NCBI GenBank assembly: GCA_029245955.1
Contig: JAQWOH010000040.1
Coordinates: 1 to 64,000, forward strand
Length of the DNA: 64,000 bases
Origin: Fuerstiella sp.
Lineage (GTDB): Bacteria; Planctomycetota; Planctomycetia; Planctomycetales; Planctomycetaceae
Direction of reading: 5' to 3'
Shown here: positions 44,325 through 53,734 of the stretch, in pieces
Layout of the letters: each line of letters starts with the position of its first letter
Position numbering within the stretch: position 1 is the stretch's first letter
Notes under the pieces: model-generated
The model's input: the letters and a program-made list of their open reading frames with translations, nothing else
Told to the model about the DNA's origin: nothing
Database searches by the model: none
Program-made: the position numbers and the translations under genes

Positions 44325-45389
44325 CTATTCCGACGGTGTGGACGGTCCCGAACCTACGTCTGAAATCCCCTTCAGCATTCGAAACAGATCGCTGTCAGTG
44401 GTGAGAATCAGTCGAGTGCCACTGTCCAGTGCGGCCTCGTAAACATCCAGCGTGCGCTGAAAATTATAGAAATCACCGGTGGCCTTGATGGCCGTGGCAT
44501 ATGACTCAATGATCTCAGCTTCGACCTCACCTCTCAGGCGTTTGCTCTGTTCCTCGCCTTCGCCGAGAATCTTTTCCACTTCCGCATTGGTTTCGTTGAT
44601 GATCTCCTGTTTCCGCTGCTGCCCTTCGTTTTCATATTTAGCGGCAATGGCCTCCATAAATGCCTTAAGTCTCGCAAAGGCAGCCAGCCTCACAGACGGG
44701 GCGAAACCAATGTTGCTGACACCAACGTCCACAAGTTCGATCCCTCGGTCAATCGATGCTTCAGCCTGAGCACCGTCGCCAACAGACAACTGGGCCTTGA
44801 TTCGCTCATAAATTTCGTCAAGGATCTTCTCCCGACCAGCGCGGATGGTGACCTGCTCAACATCCGATACCAGTTCTGCGGCAGGGTCCGCGGGGCCGGA
44901 TGTCTCGTCCGGAAGATCGCTCACCCCGAAAGAATTTGTCAGTTCACGGTCCGTACTGCGGACGACTTCAGAAAGGTCGTAGGTCGTGATCACATCACGC
45001 ACACCGGCACGCACACGCTGCAGCACCTGCTGTTCGGCGTTTTCCACGGTGCGCATTGATTTGACGAACTTCTCGGCGTTGGTGATCTTCCAGATAGCCC
45101 AGACAGAAACTTCAACTTTCTTGCCATCCTTCGTCGGCAGAGCCTCCAGAACGTCTCTTGAGCCACTGGCCCAGAACTGACGCGTCCGAGGCAGACGACG
45201 AACTTCCTGAATCAGCGGAATCTTGAAGTACAGCCCCGGCTCTTCAATGCTCCGGACCAGCTTCCCGAATTCCAGCACGACACCCAGTTCGCGCTGGTTG
45301 ACGGTAAACATAGAGCCATAGGCGGCTACCAGAAGTATGGCGCCGACGACAACCGCGGCCGGACCGCGGGCAGAGTTATTCGCAGGCAT
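44325..45389 (-). CDS. hflC: HflC-like stomatin/prohibitin protein
   Basis: 354 residues. One N-terminal membrane helix (AAVVVGAILLVAAYGSMFTV) precedes a band-7/SPFH domain (LGVVLEFGKLVRSIEEPGLYFKIPL, in part) and a coiled-coil, Glu/Lys-rich end (NEGQQRKQEIINETNAEVEK). HflC with HflK forms a large cage around the FtsH protease and modulates membrane-protein turnover. Its start codon shares one base with the HflK stop (45389), so the two are translationally coupled and made together. A stretch of about 30 residues (FGVSDLPDETSGPADPAAEL region) is an insert relative to the E. coli protein. Confidence 0.9.
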   Translation of the reverse strand: MPANNSARGPAAVVVGAILLVAAYGSMFTVNQRELGVVLEFGKLVRSIEEPGLYFKIPLIQEVRRLPRTRQFWASGSRDVLEALPTKDGKKVEVSVWAIWKITNAEKFVKSMRTVENAEQQVLQRVRAGVRDVITTYDLSEVVRSTDRELTNSFGVSDLPDETSGPADPAAELVSDVEQVTIRAGREKILDEIYERIKAQLSVGDGAQAEASIDRGIELVDVGVSNIGFAPSVRLAAFARLKAFMEAIAAKYENEGQQRKQEIINETNAEVEKILGEGEEQSKRLRGEVEAEIIESYATAIKATGDFYNFQRTLDVYEAALDSGTRLILTTDSDLFRMLKGISDVGSGPSTPSE

Positions 45390-46378
45390 CAGCGGCCCCC
45401 TTCACTAAGATTCAGTAACGGCAGCAGCTGCTGCAGATCGGAATCAATAATCGTCTTGTTTTCGACGTTCGAAAACACTTTTTCCAGCGATTCAAGATAC
45501 AGCCGCTGGCGCGTTTCGTCAGGAGCCTTGGCGAATTGTTCGTATTGTGCCATCAGGGCATCGATTTCGCCCTTCACCTCCGATCTTCGCCGAGACGCAT
45601 ACCCCTCCGCCTCACGAATAGCCTTGTCTCGTTCGGCTTTGGCGGTGGGCAACAGCGTGTTCTTTTCCTTATTCGCCTCGTTCTCCAGTTTGTCACGCGT
45701 CTGATCAGCTTCGTTGATCGCTGCGTAAGAAGCCTTTACCTGTTCAGGCGGCGTGACTCGCTGCAGCTGCAGATTCGTAATTCGAATTCCGCACTCATAT
45801 TTGTCCAGCGTCCGCTGCGTGTCTGCCGCTGCCTTGATACTGATCTCTTCGCGTTTGCTGGTCAACACTTCACCAATCGAATAATCGCCGACCAGACGAT
45901 TCATTACGGTCCGCCCCACGACCGTAATAACGGCCTGCAGATAGTCATCCTGATCCACACGTTCTGAGTGAAACGTAAACAGATACTTCTGCGGGTCCGC
46001 TACCTGCCACTGCACGGTCCACTCCACGACGGCCGCATTCAGATCACCGGTCAGCATCAGCACATCTTCTTCGTTCTTGCGTGCAGCCAGCACTTCTCGC
46101 TTTTCGCCCGTGATACCAAACGGCATGCGCAGATTTCTTTCGCGGACATCGACGGTCAGTACCTCGTCAACAAACGGTATACAGAAGTGGAGGCCTGGAG
46201 TGGCTGTCGCATTGTACCGTCCAAAGCGCAGCACAACCGCCTCCTCATTGGGCTGGACGGTATACATCGTGCGCGATCCCAATAAAATCACTGCCAGAAA
46301 AACCACACCGATGACGATGACGCGAGTTGCCCGGGCAACGTCCTCACGCTTGAAGTCAAATTGAATGTCATTGGACAT
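45389..46378 (-). CDS. hflK: HflK-like stomatin/prohibitin protein
   Basis: 329 residues with an N-terminal membrane helix (VIVIGVVFLAVILLGSRTMY), a band-7 domain (TVQPNEEAVVLRFGRYNATA, GLHFCIPFVDEVLTVDVRER) and a coiled coil (NEADQTRDKLENEANKEKNT). HflK motifs are VEWTVQWQVADPQKYLF and IRITNLQLQRVTPPEQVKA. It pairs with the overlapping hflC gene downstream to make the FtsH-modulating complex in the inner membrane. The glycine-rich N-terminal tail of proteobacterial HflK is missing. A 63-codon membrane-protein frame ends six bases upstream. Confidence 0.9.
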   Translation of the reverse strand: MSNDIQFDFKREDVARATRVIVIGVVFLAVILLGSRTMYTVQPNEEAVVLRFGRYNATATPGLHFCIPFVDEVLTVDVRERNLRMPFGITGEKREVLAARKNEEDVLMLTGDLNAAVVEWTVQWQVADPQKYLFTFHSERVDQDDYLQAVITVVGRTVMNRLVGDYSIGEVLTSKREEISIKAAADTQRTLDKYECGIRITNLQLQRVTPPEQVKASYAAINEADQTRDKLENEANKEKNTLLPTAKAERDKAIREAEGYASRRRSEVKGEIDALMAQYEQFAKAPDETRQRLYLESLEKVFSNVENKTIIDSDLQQLLPLLNLSEGGR

Positions 46379-46384
46379 GAAAGT

Positions 46385-46576
46385 TCATTTTCTGTGTGAG
46401 AATGAAGAGACCAGCGTCAGGAATCCGACCAGCGTCAGAAAAGCCTCGACCGCCCAATAAGTGACGTGCTCCGAAAATCCGGGCCGAATCAGCACGTTCG
46501 TCAGCGGACGGTATTCCCGAAGACGAACGCATCTGTCATTCAGTCGGACCTCGAAATCTGTCGGATTCTTGCACAT
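46385..46576 (-). CDS. Small one-helix membrane protein
   Basis: A 63-residue frame with a soluble first half (DFEVRLNDRCVRLREYRPLT) and a C-terminal membrane helix (YWAVEAFLTLVGFLTLVSSF) ending in basic HRK. Its stop lies six bases before the hflK start, which suggests it heads the hflK-hflC operon. I see no good ribosome binding site at its ATG, so the start is uncertain. I do not recognise the family, and the chance that it is not translated is real. Confidence 0.5.
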   Translation of the reverse strand: MCKNPTDFEVRLNDRCVRLREYRPLTNVLIRPGFSEHVTYWAVEAFLTLVGFLTLVSSFSHRK

Positions 46577-46883
46577 TGTGCAACATATCGGAACTCAGTG
46601 GACGACAGCGATCAGACAACATAGCGGATCGTTAGCTCTTCTGCGTCCAGAACGTCGCTGATACCAACGTACAACTCTGCTGACCACCGTCATAATCCGT
46701 TCTTTCGTTTTAGGCCGTGTGTTCCCCAGAGTGGCATGCATCTTCTCGGGTTTCATCAGCTTTCGGTGCCGGAACAATCGTCCAACTGCCGATCAAACTC
46801 CCCAGAGTGCCGGCGCAGACAGTTCTGTGCAACAAGACACGTGGGAATAGTAAATTTCGCTGCCAGGAGCGCGGAGATTGATC
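46577..46883. other. Divergent intergenic region
   Basis: About 300 bases separate the hflK/hflC unit (minus) from the flavoprotein-like gene (plus), so promoters for both are expected. The minus frame 46595-46777 is Arg-rich with no ribosome binding site and I treat it as chance. A GGAG just upstream of ATG 46884 serves the next gene. No other element stands out. Confidence 0.4.
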
Positions 46884-47861
46884 ATGGACTATGACGTTGC
46901 AGTAATTGGAAATGATGAAGCCGCCTTCGAGATGCTGAGTCTGTCTGCGGCTTCCAAACGCCGAACCGTCGCAATATTACCGGAGTCCACGCATTCAGCA
47001 TGGCTGGTTGGACAGAGCCTGCGAAGGCTGATTTCCGACCTTCTGGTCGACCGAACGGCACAGCGGCGAGCGATGTTTGCGAAAGCCGGGACCCCGCGAC
47101 TGCTGCAGGCACTGGTCAGGGGGGCCGTCGTCGAAGAGGTCTCAGAACACGTCCGGATGCTGGAAAACATCGGTGTCGACGTGATGCTGGGCGAAGCCCG
47201 GTTTATCGGAAGTCGTGATCTGATGGTGTCTCTTGGAGTCTCGTGCCGTCGTGAAACCGTAACAGCCAGACACCTTGTAATCGGAACCGGTGTACGGCAA
47301 ACAACGATGCATCGACCACTGGGGCTGATGCCGTTCCACCGGCCGGAGTCCCTGTTGACGGGACAACACCTGCCGAAGACTGCCTGCGTCGTTGGAGGTG
47401 GTGACGTCGGTGCGGGGCTTTCAGCGCTCATCAGTCTGTTTGGCGTTGCAACTCGGCACGTTGCGCGCCACGACAACGAATCCATGATGCACGAACTGGC
47501 AGCGGCTGCCGGAGTGCAGATTGGTTACCATCCGGCAGAGGTTGGGTTGCCACAGTTCGGAGCCCCCTTCACAAAGCTGCACGCTGATGTGGTGGATTGT
47601 CGTCGTTCCGTCGGTTTCACCGACCACCTGAGCCTTGATGCGATCAACGTCGAGCCCGATGAAAACGGGCAACTGTGGTGCGCCAGTAACTTTGAAACAT
47701 GGTGCAGCGGAGTATTTGGAATTGGTGACGTGGTCGGGTTCTCCCCGGATACGGCGCTGCACCCGTCGATTCAGGCCGAACGAGTCATGAGTTCGATCAC
47801 CCGCGCGATTCCGCGGCCCCACCTGTTGAATTCGTTGGTCCGTGCGACCGCTGCCGGTTAG
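46884..47861 (+). CDS. Pyridine-nucleotide-disulfide-reductase-like protein, stripped
   Basis: 325 residues from ATG 46884, with GGAG seven bases upstream. It follows the plan of SthA/Lpd-type flavoproteins: an N-terminal Rossmann strand (YDVAVIGNDEAAFEMLSLSA), ARHLVIGTGVRQTT, a central NAD-type fold (CVVGGGDVGAGLSALISLFG) and a late GVFGIGDVVGF. The first motif reads GNDEAA rather than GxGxxG, the CxxxxC redox pair is missing, and the C-terminal dimerisation domain of about 110 residues is absent. It may bind FAD weakly or have become a sensor. I cannot assign a reaction. Confidence 0.8.
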   Translation: MDYDVAVIGNDEAAFEMLSLSAASKRRTVAILPESTHSAWLVGQSLRRLISDLLVDRTAQRRAMFAKAGTPRLLQALVRGAVVEEVSEHVRMLENIGVDVMLGEARFIGSRDLMVSLGVSCRRETVTARHLVIGTGVRQTTMHRPLGLMPFHRPESLLTGQHLPKTACVVGGGDVGAGLSALISLFGVATRHVARHDNESMMHELAAAAGVQIGYHPAEVGLPQFGAPFTKLHADVVDCRRSVGFTDHLSLDAINVEPDENGQLWCASNFETWCSGVFGIGDVVGFSPDTALHPSIQAERVMSSITRAIPRPHLLNSLVRATAAG

Positions 47862-47889
47862 GCCGCAGATTACAGCTTGAACAGGAACC

Positions 47890-49017
47890 TCAAAACAGTT
47901 TCCCCTGATCATCGTCATTCGATGAGTCAGGGGGATCAGGTGGCGAATCCTGCGGCGGCGTCCTGCCCACATGGCCCCATGCAGCGGCTGTGATCACACG
48001 GCCCCGGGGTGTTCGCTGAATCAACCCCTCTCGAAGCAGGTAGGGTTCGATTTCGTCTTCCAGAGTATCTGACGGAATGTTCATCGTGTGAGCAATTGCC
48101 TGTACGCCGGCCGGGCCACCGGAAAAAACGGTAATGATCGTTTCGATATACTGTCGATCAAGTTCCTCCAGCCCGCGATGGTCGACACCTTTCATCTGCA
48201 GCGCCTGATTGGCAACTTCCAGCGTAATCTTTCCGTTGACACGGGCATCAGCATAGTCTCGAGTCCAGCGGAGCCAGTTGTTGGCTTTGCGCGGTGTGCC
48301 ACGTGACCGTAACGCAATCTGCCTTGCGGCTTCTTCCGTGGTTTCCGTGCGAAGTCTGGCAGCATTGCGGCGCACAATCGTGGTCAGTTCTTCCAGTGTG
48401 TAGAAACTAAGGTGTTCACGACTGACAAATCTATCTCTTAACGGAGCCGTCAGCATGCCACTTCTGGTGGTTGCCCCGATCACTGTGAACTGCTGCAACT
48501 TCATGTTGATCGTACGTGCATTCAGTCCGTCACCAAGAGTGATGTCGACACGAAAATCTTCCATCGCCGGATAAATGAATTCTTCAACGGCCGGCGGCAT
48601 TCGGTGAATTTCATCGATAAAAAGAACGGATCCTGCACTCGCATTCGTCAGGTAGGGCAGCAAATCTTTGGGCGCACTAAGAGACGGACCGGCAGTAATC
48701 TGAAAATCCGTGCCGAGTTCCCGGGGAATCACCATCGCCAGAGTGGTCTTTCCGAGCCCCGGTGGCCCGTCGAGCAGCAGATGTCCCAGCGGCTCGCCTC
48801 TCTTCCGGGCAGCTTCCAGCAAGATCCGTATGCGTTCAACGACGTCCGTCTGGCCAACAACATCCTCCAGACACGCAGGTCGAAGCTCGTCGTCAAATTC
48901 CGGCGGATCAACACCAACACCGTCAGGAATCGCTGAACCGGGGAAACTCTGCGCCGTTTCATCGTCCGGATCCTCAGCAGAAAAATCATCCTGCCGAATA
49001 GTAGTTTCTCTGGCCAT
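47890..49017 (-). CDS. ruvB: Holliday junction branch migration ATPase RuvB
   Basis: RuvB drives branch migration with RuvA at recombination intermediates. From ATG 49017 (MARETTIRQ) the protein has about 375 residues with an acidic N-terminal extension of about 45, then [18 protein letters not shown], Walker [11 protein letters not shown], Walker [17 protein letters not shown], sensor 1 [17 protein letters not shown] and the winged-helix end ([28 protein letters not shown]). The sensor-2 segment reads [13 protein letters not shown] where most have RGTPRIANRLLRR, a mild departure. The C-terminus is a disordered Pro/Asp tail. No ruvA or ruvC is in the window. Confidence 0.96.
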   Translation of the reverse strand: MARETTIRQDDFSAEDPDDETAQSFPGSAIPDGVGVDPPEFDDELRPACLEDVVGQTDVVERIRILLEAARKRGEPLGHLLLDGPPGLGKTTLAMVIPRELGTDFQITAGPSLSAPKDLLPYLTNASAGSVLFIDEIHRMPPAVEEFIYPAMEDFRVDITLGDGLNARTINMKLQQFTVIGATTRSGMLTAPLRDRFVSREHLSFYTLEELTTIVRRNAARLRTETTEEAARQIALRSRGTPRKANNWLRWTRDYADARVNGKITLEVANQALQMKGVDHRGLEELDRQYIETIITVFSGGPAGVQAIAHTMNIPSDTLEDEIEPYLLREGLIQRTPRGRVITAAAWGHVGRTPPQDSPPDPPDSSNDDDQGKLF

Positions 49018-49149
49018 TCCTGAACCTTGCAACCTCCTGAGACGCGACCGGCTGAGGGAGTCGATTTCTGAATATGCGTGGGGAACGAAACAGGACAGCG
49101 ACTTTACGGTCTTGCGTCTCAAGACCGCTACCGGCGTGTCGGCAGTCTG

Positions 49150-49902
49150 TCAGCCAGCCATGACTTCGTTCATAATTTCGTCCGGGATACTAAAATTCGC
49201 GGTGACGTTCTGGATGTCATCGTTTTCCTCCAGTACGTCCAGCAGTTTGATAACCCGCCGGCCACTCTTGACTTCCAGTTCTATTGTATTCTGAGGGACT
49301 CGAACAATTTCAGCACTTTGCGTTTCTATGCTCGCCGCTTCCAGTGCATCTGTAATCGCCTGAAAGGATTCCGGCGGGCCGGTCACCTGAAAGCCACCAT
49401 GCACAGACTCAACATTGTCGGCGCCGGCCTCCAGAGCCACTTCAAAAAGCGTGTCTTCGTCAGCCTCCGATGCACCGACTGCGAAAACCGCTTTACGATC
49501 GAACATCCACGCAACACAACCTGTCGCTCCCAGATTTCCACCGTGAACTTCGAAAATTTTACGAACTTCGCTGGCGGTGCGGTTTCGGTTTTCCGTGAGA
49601 ATCTCGCACAGCACGGCGACACCGTCCGGACCATATCCTTCGTACAGAAGCTCTTCGTACCTGGCCCCGGTCGTGTCCCCACATCCCTTCTTGACTGCCC
49701 GCTCGATGTTGTCCATCGGCATACTGTTCTTGCGCGCCTTATCAATAGCGTAACGCAGGGTAAGATTCGCAGAGGGATCTCCGCCACCATGCTGGGCGGC
49801 AACAATGATGGCTCGACTGAGCTTTGCGAAGAGCTTTCCGCGGACTTTGTCGATACGTGCTTTTTTGCGGGCGATGTTCGCCCAGTGAGAATGACCTGCC
49901 AT
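49150..49902 (-). CDS. yebC: YebC/PmpR-family protein
   Basis: 250 residues, the family's normal length. The N-terminal signature MAGHSHWANIARKKARIDKV and KLSRAIIVAAQHGGGDPSAN are diagnostic, followed by MPMDNIERAVKKG, EELLYEGYGPDGVAVLCEIL and NRTASEVRKIFEVHGGNLG. YebC proteins were first described as DNA-binding regulators near ruv genes; recent work on some members shows they help ribosomes through stalling motifs. Its position about 130 bases upstream of ruvB on the same strand is the classic yebC-ruv neighbourhood. Confidence 0.97.
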   Translation of the reverse strand: MAGHSHWANIARKKARIDKVRGKLFAKLSRAIIVAAQHGGGDPSANLTLRYAIDKARKNSMPMDNIERAVKKGCGDTTGARYEELLYEGYGPDGVAVLCEILTENRNRTASEVRKIFEVHGGNLGATGCVAWMFDRKAVFAVGASEADEDTLFEVALEAGADNVESVHGGFQVTGPPESFQAITDALEAASIETQSAEIVRVPQNTIELEVKSGRRVIKLLDVLEENDDIQNVTANFSIPDEIMNEVMAG

Positions 49903-50072
49903 ACTGTTGGGTTGTTAAACTTCGGTTCCAGGATACGTATCAAATCGTGGCGATGGTAGCATCAGTGACGTTGCGCTGCTGTCAGCCCAGAAGTGTCAAT
50001 TCCGTGTTCGAACCAGAAAACTGAAAATCAGAAAACCGTGACGCCGAACAACATCCTGCTGATGCTGCAGGC

Positions 50073-52508
50073 TCAGCGACCCACGGGTGTACTGTCCTTC
50101 GTGCTGGCAGCATCCTCTGTTGCCGAAGTCGGTTGTTCTTTTGATTTCTCAGGCGATGCAGCCGGGCCCTTCAGCTTATCTCCCAGACGCTTCAGAATCG
50201 ATTCATCCGGAACGGCAGATTCTGTCTCTACGTTCTGCGCCTCCGTCCACGCCTTCCGGGCATCTTCGAGGTTGCCGAGAGCCTGCTCCACATCTCCAAG
50301 ATGTTCGATGATTGTAGCGTCTCGGTAATCGGGATCGGCGTTGGCTTTCTTCAAGACTTCAAGGGCCTCTTCAAACTTACCAAGTCGATACAGCACCCAG
50401 CCCAGGCTATCAAGGTATGCCGGATTCTCCGGTTCCGCTTCCACGGCGATCCGCACCATCTTTTCTGCTTTTTCGAGGTTTTTGTCCTGTTCGGCATACA
50501 GGTAGCCAAGATCATTATTGACGCCCGGATCATCAGGCGACTGTGCATAAACTTCTTCAAGAATTCGCTCGCCATTGACCATATCGCCACTTTGTGCATA
50601 AGCATTCGATAACGCCATCCGCCCCCGCCGTGCAAATTCGTCTTTGATCTCAGGGATCGCCAGCAACTCTTCATACAGACGAATCGCTTTGCTCCACAGC
50701 GCCTGCCGTGTGTACAGCGCTCCCAGCAGCAAACGACTCCGTGCAGCCAGATCAGGATTGGATACGGCTAGGCCTGCCGCCGACTTTAACGCCCCTTCTG
50801 ACGCCTCGAAATCGTCAGCCTGCAGCTGCACCCAACCCAACTGAAACGTGAGTTCAGCATTCTGCGGCCGAAGTTTCAACGCAGTTTTAACAGCCGTTAT
50901 CGCTGCCTCGAAATTCTCGTTGAAAGTTTCAGCGTAGGACAGACGATAGAGAACCGCCACTCGTGCCTCCTGTGAAAGTGACCGAATGGCGATCAATTGG
51001 CGAAATGTTTGTGCAGCTTCAACGAACTTGTCCTGTGAGTACTGATTCAGGCCGAGTCGATTCAGCGCATCGACACCTATGATGCTATCGGGACCACGGT
51101 CCAGCGTTGCCCGTAAGAGAGTTTCCTGCTGCTCCAGTAATTCCAAGTCTTCGGCGATTCGGCTGTAGAAGTAAATCGCTCTGGCATCCTGTTCGCCGTC
51201 ATTCTGACTTAAGGACTCTACACCTGCCGCCACAACTTGCTTTGCGAAGCTGTTCGCATTGGCAATTTGTGCAACCAGAGGAAGAAGTTCCTGAACCTGT
51301 ATCCGCGCCTTAAGAGCCTTGTTAACGCCGGCAAGCAGGGAGGCGGCATCACGGTTGAGTATGTGAACCTGTACCAGGCCCAGATAAGCGTCCGCATCGG
51401 CTGAATCGGCAATGATCCTTTCAAACACAATTGTCGCCGCTGCCGCGTCGCCCTTTTCAACCAACAACTGTCCCAGGAACAGATTAACCGCATTTGCGTC
51501 ATTCGTACCTTCAGCCAGCTCCGCAAGTCGGTCGGGAATCGCGTCCGCGCGAGACGTCGCATTGAACAGATCCGAGACGAGACGCAAGGATTCGGGCCGT
51601 CTGCGATTCGTGGTAAAATACCGATTCAAATTTTCTTCCGCCGGCCCCAGGTCGTCTTTGCGGTACTGGGCCAGAGCAAGCCAGTAGTGGTGGTCTCCGG
51701 GCATGTCGTTCCGGACGCGAGCCAATGCCTGAAAAGCAGTGATTGCATCGTCGTTTCGGCCGACATCCAGCATGACTTTCCCAATGGTTTCATACCCGGT
51801 GGTCTGGTCATTCATCAAGGCCTGGTGTTCGCGAAAATCGAGACCAAAATCCTCCGGCTGCTCCAGAGCGTTCAGCAGAACACGGTAGCTGCTGGCAGCC
51901 TTAGCCGTATTTCGAATAGCGACATACAAAATCCCGCGAATACGCTGGATGTTAATGTAATCCATGGAATCATGCTTAAGCCGTGGTGACGCGGCCGCTT
52001 CTTCGATCAGCTTGATCGCCTCCGGAACCTGACGCTGCCTTAAACTGTCTTCCGCCATCTGGCGACGCATGTCGTAATCGTCCGGATCAAGCTCAATGGC
52101 CTTCTTTGCCATTTCAGTCGCCTGCAGACGTTTACCCAATCGCATCAGCAATATCGCCTGGGCCCGAACCGGCTGAGGCGCAGTGGGATCTGCTGCGGCC
52201 GCCTTTTTGAATGCCTCCAATGCCTCATCAAAATCGCCCGCCTTTTGTGCGGCAACTCCTTCCATGTATGCCGCCATGGATTCCGTCTTCTTCGCGTCGA
52301 TCGACTTCAGTGGATCCTTGAGCTCCTCACTGACGTCATCCCCCGGCTGGCGAAGTCCAGGCAACGGATCCTTCGACGGTTGCTGTTCCGCTGGTTGCGG
52401 CGTGGATTCCGGCGGTTGCGAGGACGCGTCAACACTAGTTACGAAGTGACACGCTGTCGCAGACACAAGAGCGATAAACAGGAGATTAGGAAGGCGAGTT
52501 CTGGACAT
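50073..52508 (-). CDS. Exported TPR-repeat protein
   Basis: 811 residues with a signal peptide (LPNLLFIALVSATACHFVTS) and a Pro/Gln-rich linker, then at least a dozen tetratricopeptide repeats from about 80 to 760. Clear repeats include DFDEALEAFKKAAAADPTAP, KRLQATEMAKKAIELDPDDY, NEDFEAAITAVKTALKLRPQ-like segments and NDLGYLYAEQDKNLEKAEKM. The final part is acidic and disordered. TPR proteins scaffold complexes; no catalytic domain is present. VSATAC could be a poor lipobox (Cys at 20), so a lipoprotein is possible. It is downstream of the H1-tailed gene on the same strand with about 150 bases between. Confidence 0.88.
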   Translation of the reverse strand: MSRTRLPNLLFIALVSATACHFVTSVDASSQPPESTPQPAEQQPSKDPLPGLRQPGDDVSEELKDPLKSIDAKKTESMAAYMEGVAAQKAGDFDEALEAFKKAAAADPTAPQPVRAQAILLMRLGKRLQATEMAKKAIELDPDDYDMRRQMAEDSLRQRQVPEAIKLIEEAAASPRLKHDSMDYINIQRIRGILYVAIRNTAKAASSYRVLLNALEQPEDFGLDFREHQALMNDQTTGYETIGKVMLDVGRNDDAITAFQALARVRNDMPGDHHYWLALAQYRKDDLGPAEENLNRYFTTNRRRPESLRLVSDLFNATSRADAIPDRLAELAEGTNDANAVNLFLGQLLVEKGDAAAATIVFERIIADSADADAYLGLVQVHILNRDAASLLAGVNKALKARIQVQELLPLVAQIANANSFAKQVVAAGVESLSQNDGEQDARAIYFYSRIAEDLELLEQQETLLRATLDRGPDSIIGVDALNRLGLNQYSQDKFVEAAQTFRQLIAIRSLSQEARVAVLYRLSYAETFNENFEAAITAVKTALKLRPQNAELTFQLGWVQLQADDFEASEGALKSAAGLAVSNPDLAARSRLLLGALYTRQALWSKAIRLYEELLAIPEIKDEFARRGRMALSNAYAQSGDMVNGERILEEVYAQSPDDPGVNNDLGYLYAEQDKNLEKAEKMVRIAVEAEPENPAYLDSLGWVLYRLGKFEEALEVLKKANADPDYRDATIIEHLGDVEQALGNLEDARKAWTEAQNVETESAVPDESILKRLGDKLKGPAASPEKSKEQPTSATEDAASTKDSTPVGR

Positions 52509-52657
52509 CCGGAGGACCGTCGAATGGGGGGGAAACCATCAGAGTCAGGCAAGGCGACTTCAGTCGCCACCACGCTACATTATCACGAAAAGAAGCCTCA
52601 TGAGAAGGTGAGACTCTTGAATTCGAGCTTCCAAAGCGTCTTACGACACAGGCGCTG

Positions 52658-53704
52658 TTATTTCTTTCTTTTTGGTGCTTTCTTCTTCACCGCTTTCTTC
52701 TTCACCGCTTTCTTCTTCACTGCAGTCTTCTTCACTGCAGTCTTCTTCTTTCCCTGCTTCTTTCTGGACACACTGCTCTTCGCGACTTTCGACTTGGTTG
52801 CCTTCTTCTTAGCCGGGGCCGCTTTGGCGGTTTTCTTCTTAGCCGGGGCGGTTTTCTTCTTAGCGAGGGGCGCCCGGGCTTTCGCAGGCGTGGTCTTGGC
52901 TGCAGAAGATTTTGCCGCAGCCTTCTGCCCCCTGGCGGCCTTGGCAGCGTTTTTCTTAGCCTTGGCCACAGCTTTCTTCACGACCTTCTTCCTCTTTCGC
53001 GGGGCTTTGAGAGTGGCCAATCGATCGGCTACTTTCAATACGTCAAACTCTTCTTCGTCGTACTCATCCGTAATCCGATCTGCAAACTTCGGGTCGGTGG
53101 CAAAGCATCGCAGCAAATGAATGAACCCTGAAGCATCAGCTTTCTTGACACCTGCCTTCAAAAACTCAGACGCAGATTCGATGGAACTGTCCGGAGGGAC
53201 GATCCCCAAATGGACAGTTGCCCGGTGCGTGCCCTCATCCAGACAGACAACATGACTGCCAAGAACCTGTTGCAACGTGTAACTCGAGATAAATGGAGAG
53301 ATGTAGTCGATCTTCTTCAGCCGCTTCTGCGCCGATTCCAGCGTAAGTCTTGCCAGTTTTTCGAAATCGAACGTATAAGTACTTTCGAACACAAATCGGA
53401 GTATGGATTTGATCCGCAAGCCTTTCCACGCTGCCTCTTTCAGATTGCTTAGCGTGCGTTCCAGTTCGGGTACCGAACTGACTCTGATTTCGTTCAGATC
53501 AAAATACGACTTCAACAGTTTCTCGTAGCCGGCTTCCGCCGCCTCCCAGGAATTATCTTCCAGGCAGACAGCAAACAGCATTGTTTCCAGGACCGGCAAC
53601 TTGATCTTCGGAACGGATCGTCCGTAATCTTTCTGAAGCAGTGACGTAAGCTTCTTACATGCCTGCTGTTTATCGCTTGCTCGTGTGGCTGGCGCCGATG
53701 GCAT
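52658..53704 (-). CDS. Endonuclease-III-like protein with histone-H1-like tail
   Basis: 348 residues in two parts. Residues about 20-215 are helical and run parallel to the HhH-GPD/endonuclease III fold: VLETMLFAVCLEDNSWEAAE, then a spacer, LKEAAWKGLRIKSILRFVFE, and VLGSHVVCLDEGTHRATVHLGIVP, which resembles VDTHVxRVxxRLG. The helix-hairpin-helix with the catalytic lysine (LPGVGxKTA) is replaced by ISPFISSYTLQQ, so glycosylase activity is doubtful. Residues 234-348 are Lys/Ala/Pro-rich (for example KKTAVKKTAVKKKAVKKKAV), like bacterial H1 homologues, and should coat DNA. The gene sits 30 bases after rbfA. Confidence 0.8.
   Translation of the reverse strand: MPSAPATRASDKQQACKKLTSLLQKDYGRSVPKIKLPVLETMLFAVCLEDNSWEAAEAGYEKLLKSYFDLNEIRVSSVPELERTLSNLKEAAWKGLRIKSILRFVFESTYTFDFEKLARLTLESAQKRLKKIDYISPFISSYTLQQVLGSHVVCLDEGTHRATVHLGIVPPDSSIESASEFLKAGVKKADASGFIHLLRCFATDPKFADRITDEYDEEEFDVLKVADRLATLKAPRKRKKVVKKAVAKAKKNAAKAARGQKAAAKSSAAKTTPAKARAPLAKKKTAPAKKKTAKAAPAKKKATKSKVAKSSVSRKKQGKKKTAVKKTAVKKKAVKKKAVKKKAPKRKK
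52682..52741. repeat. 15-base tandem repeat in H1-like tail
   Basis: Four in-frame 15-base units (two of CTTCTTCACCGCTTT, two of CTTCTTCACTGCAGT on the plus strand) encode the repeating K-K-x-A-V at the protein's C-terminus. A second, less regular repeat around 52804-52865 encodes A-P-A-K-K-K-T-A. Unit number may vary between strains, since each gain or loss keeps the reading frame. Confidence 0.85.
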
Positions 53705-53734
53705 TTTCTCATCCTGTGACGAACGGTAACGTAA

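Noticed and set aside
46595-46777. 60-codon Arg-rich minus-strand frame
   Set aside because: It has no ribosome binding site and lies in a divergent promoter region; probably chance.
52682-52865. Regularly spaced repeats that might suggest a CRISPR array
   Set aside because: The repeats are directly tandem with no spacers, in frame, and encode the Lys/Ala tail of a protein.
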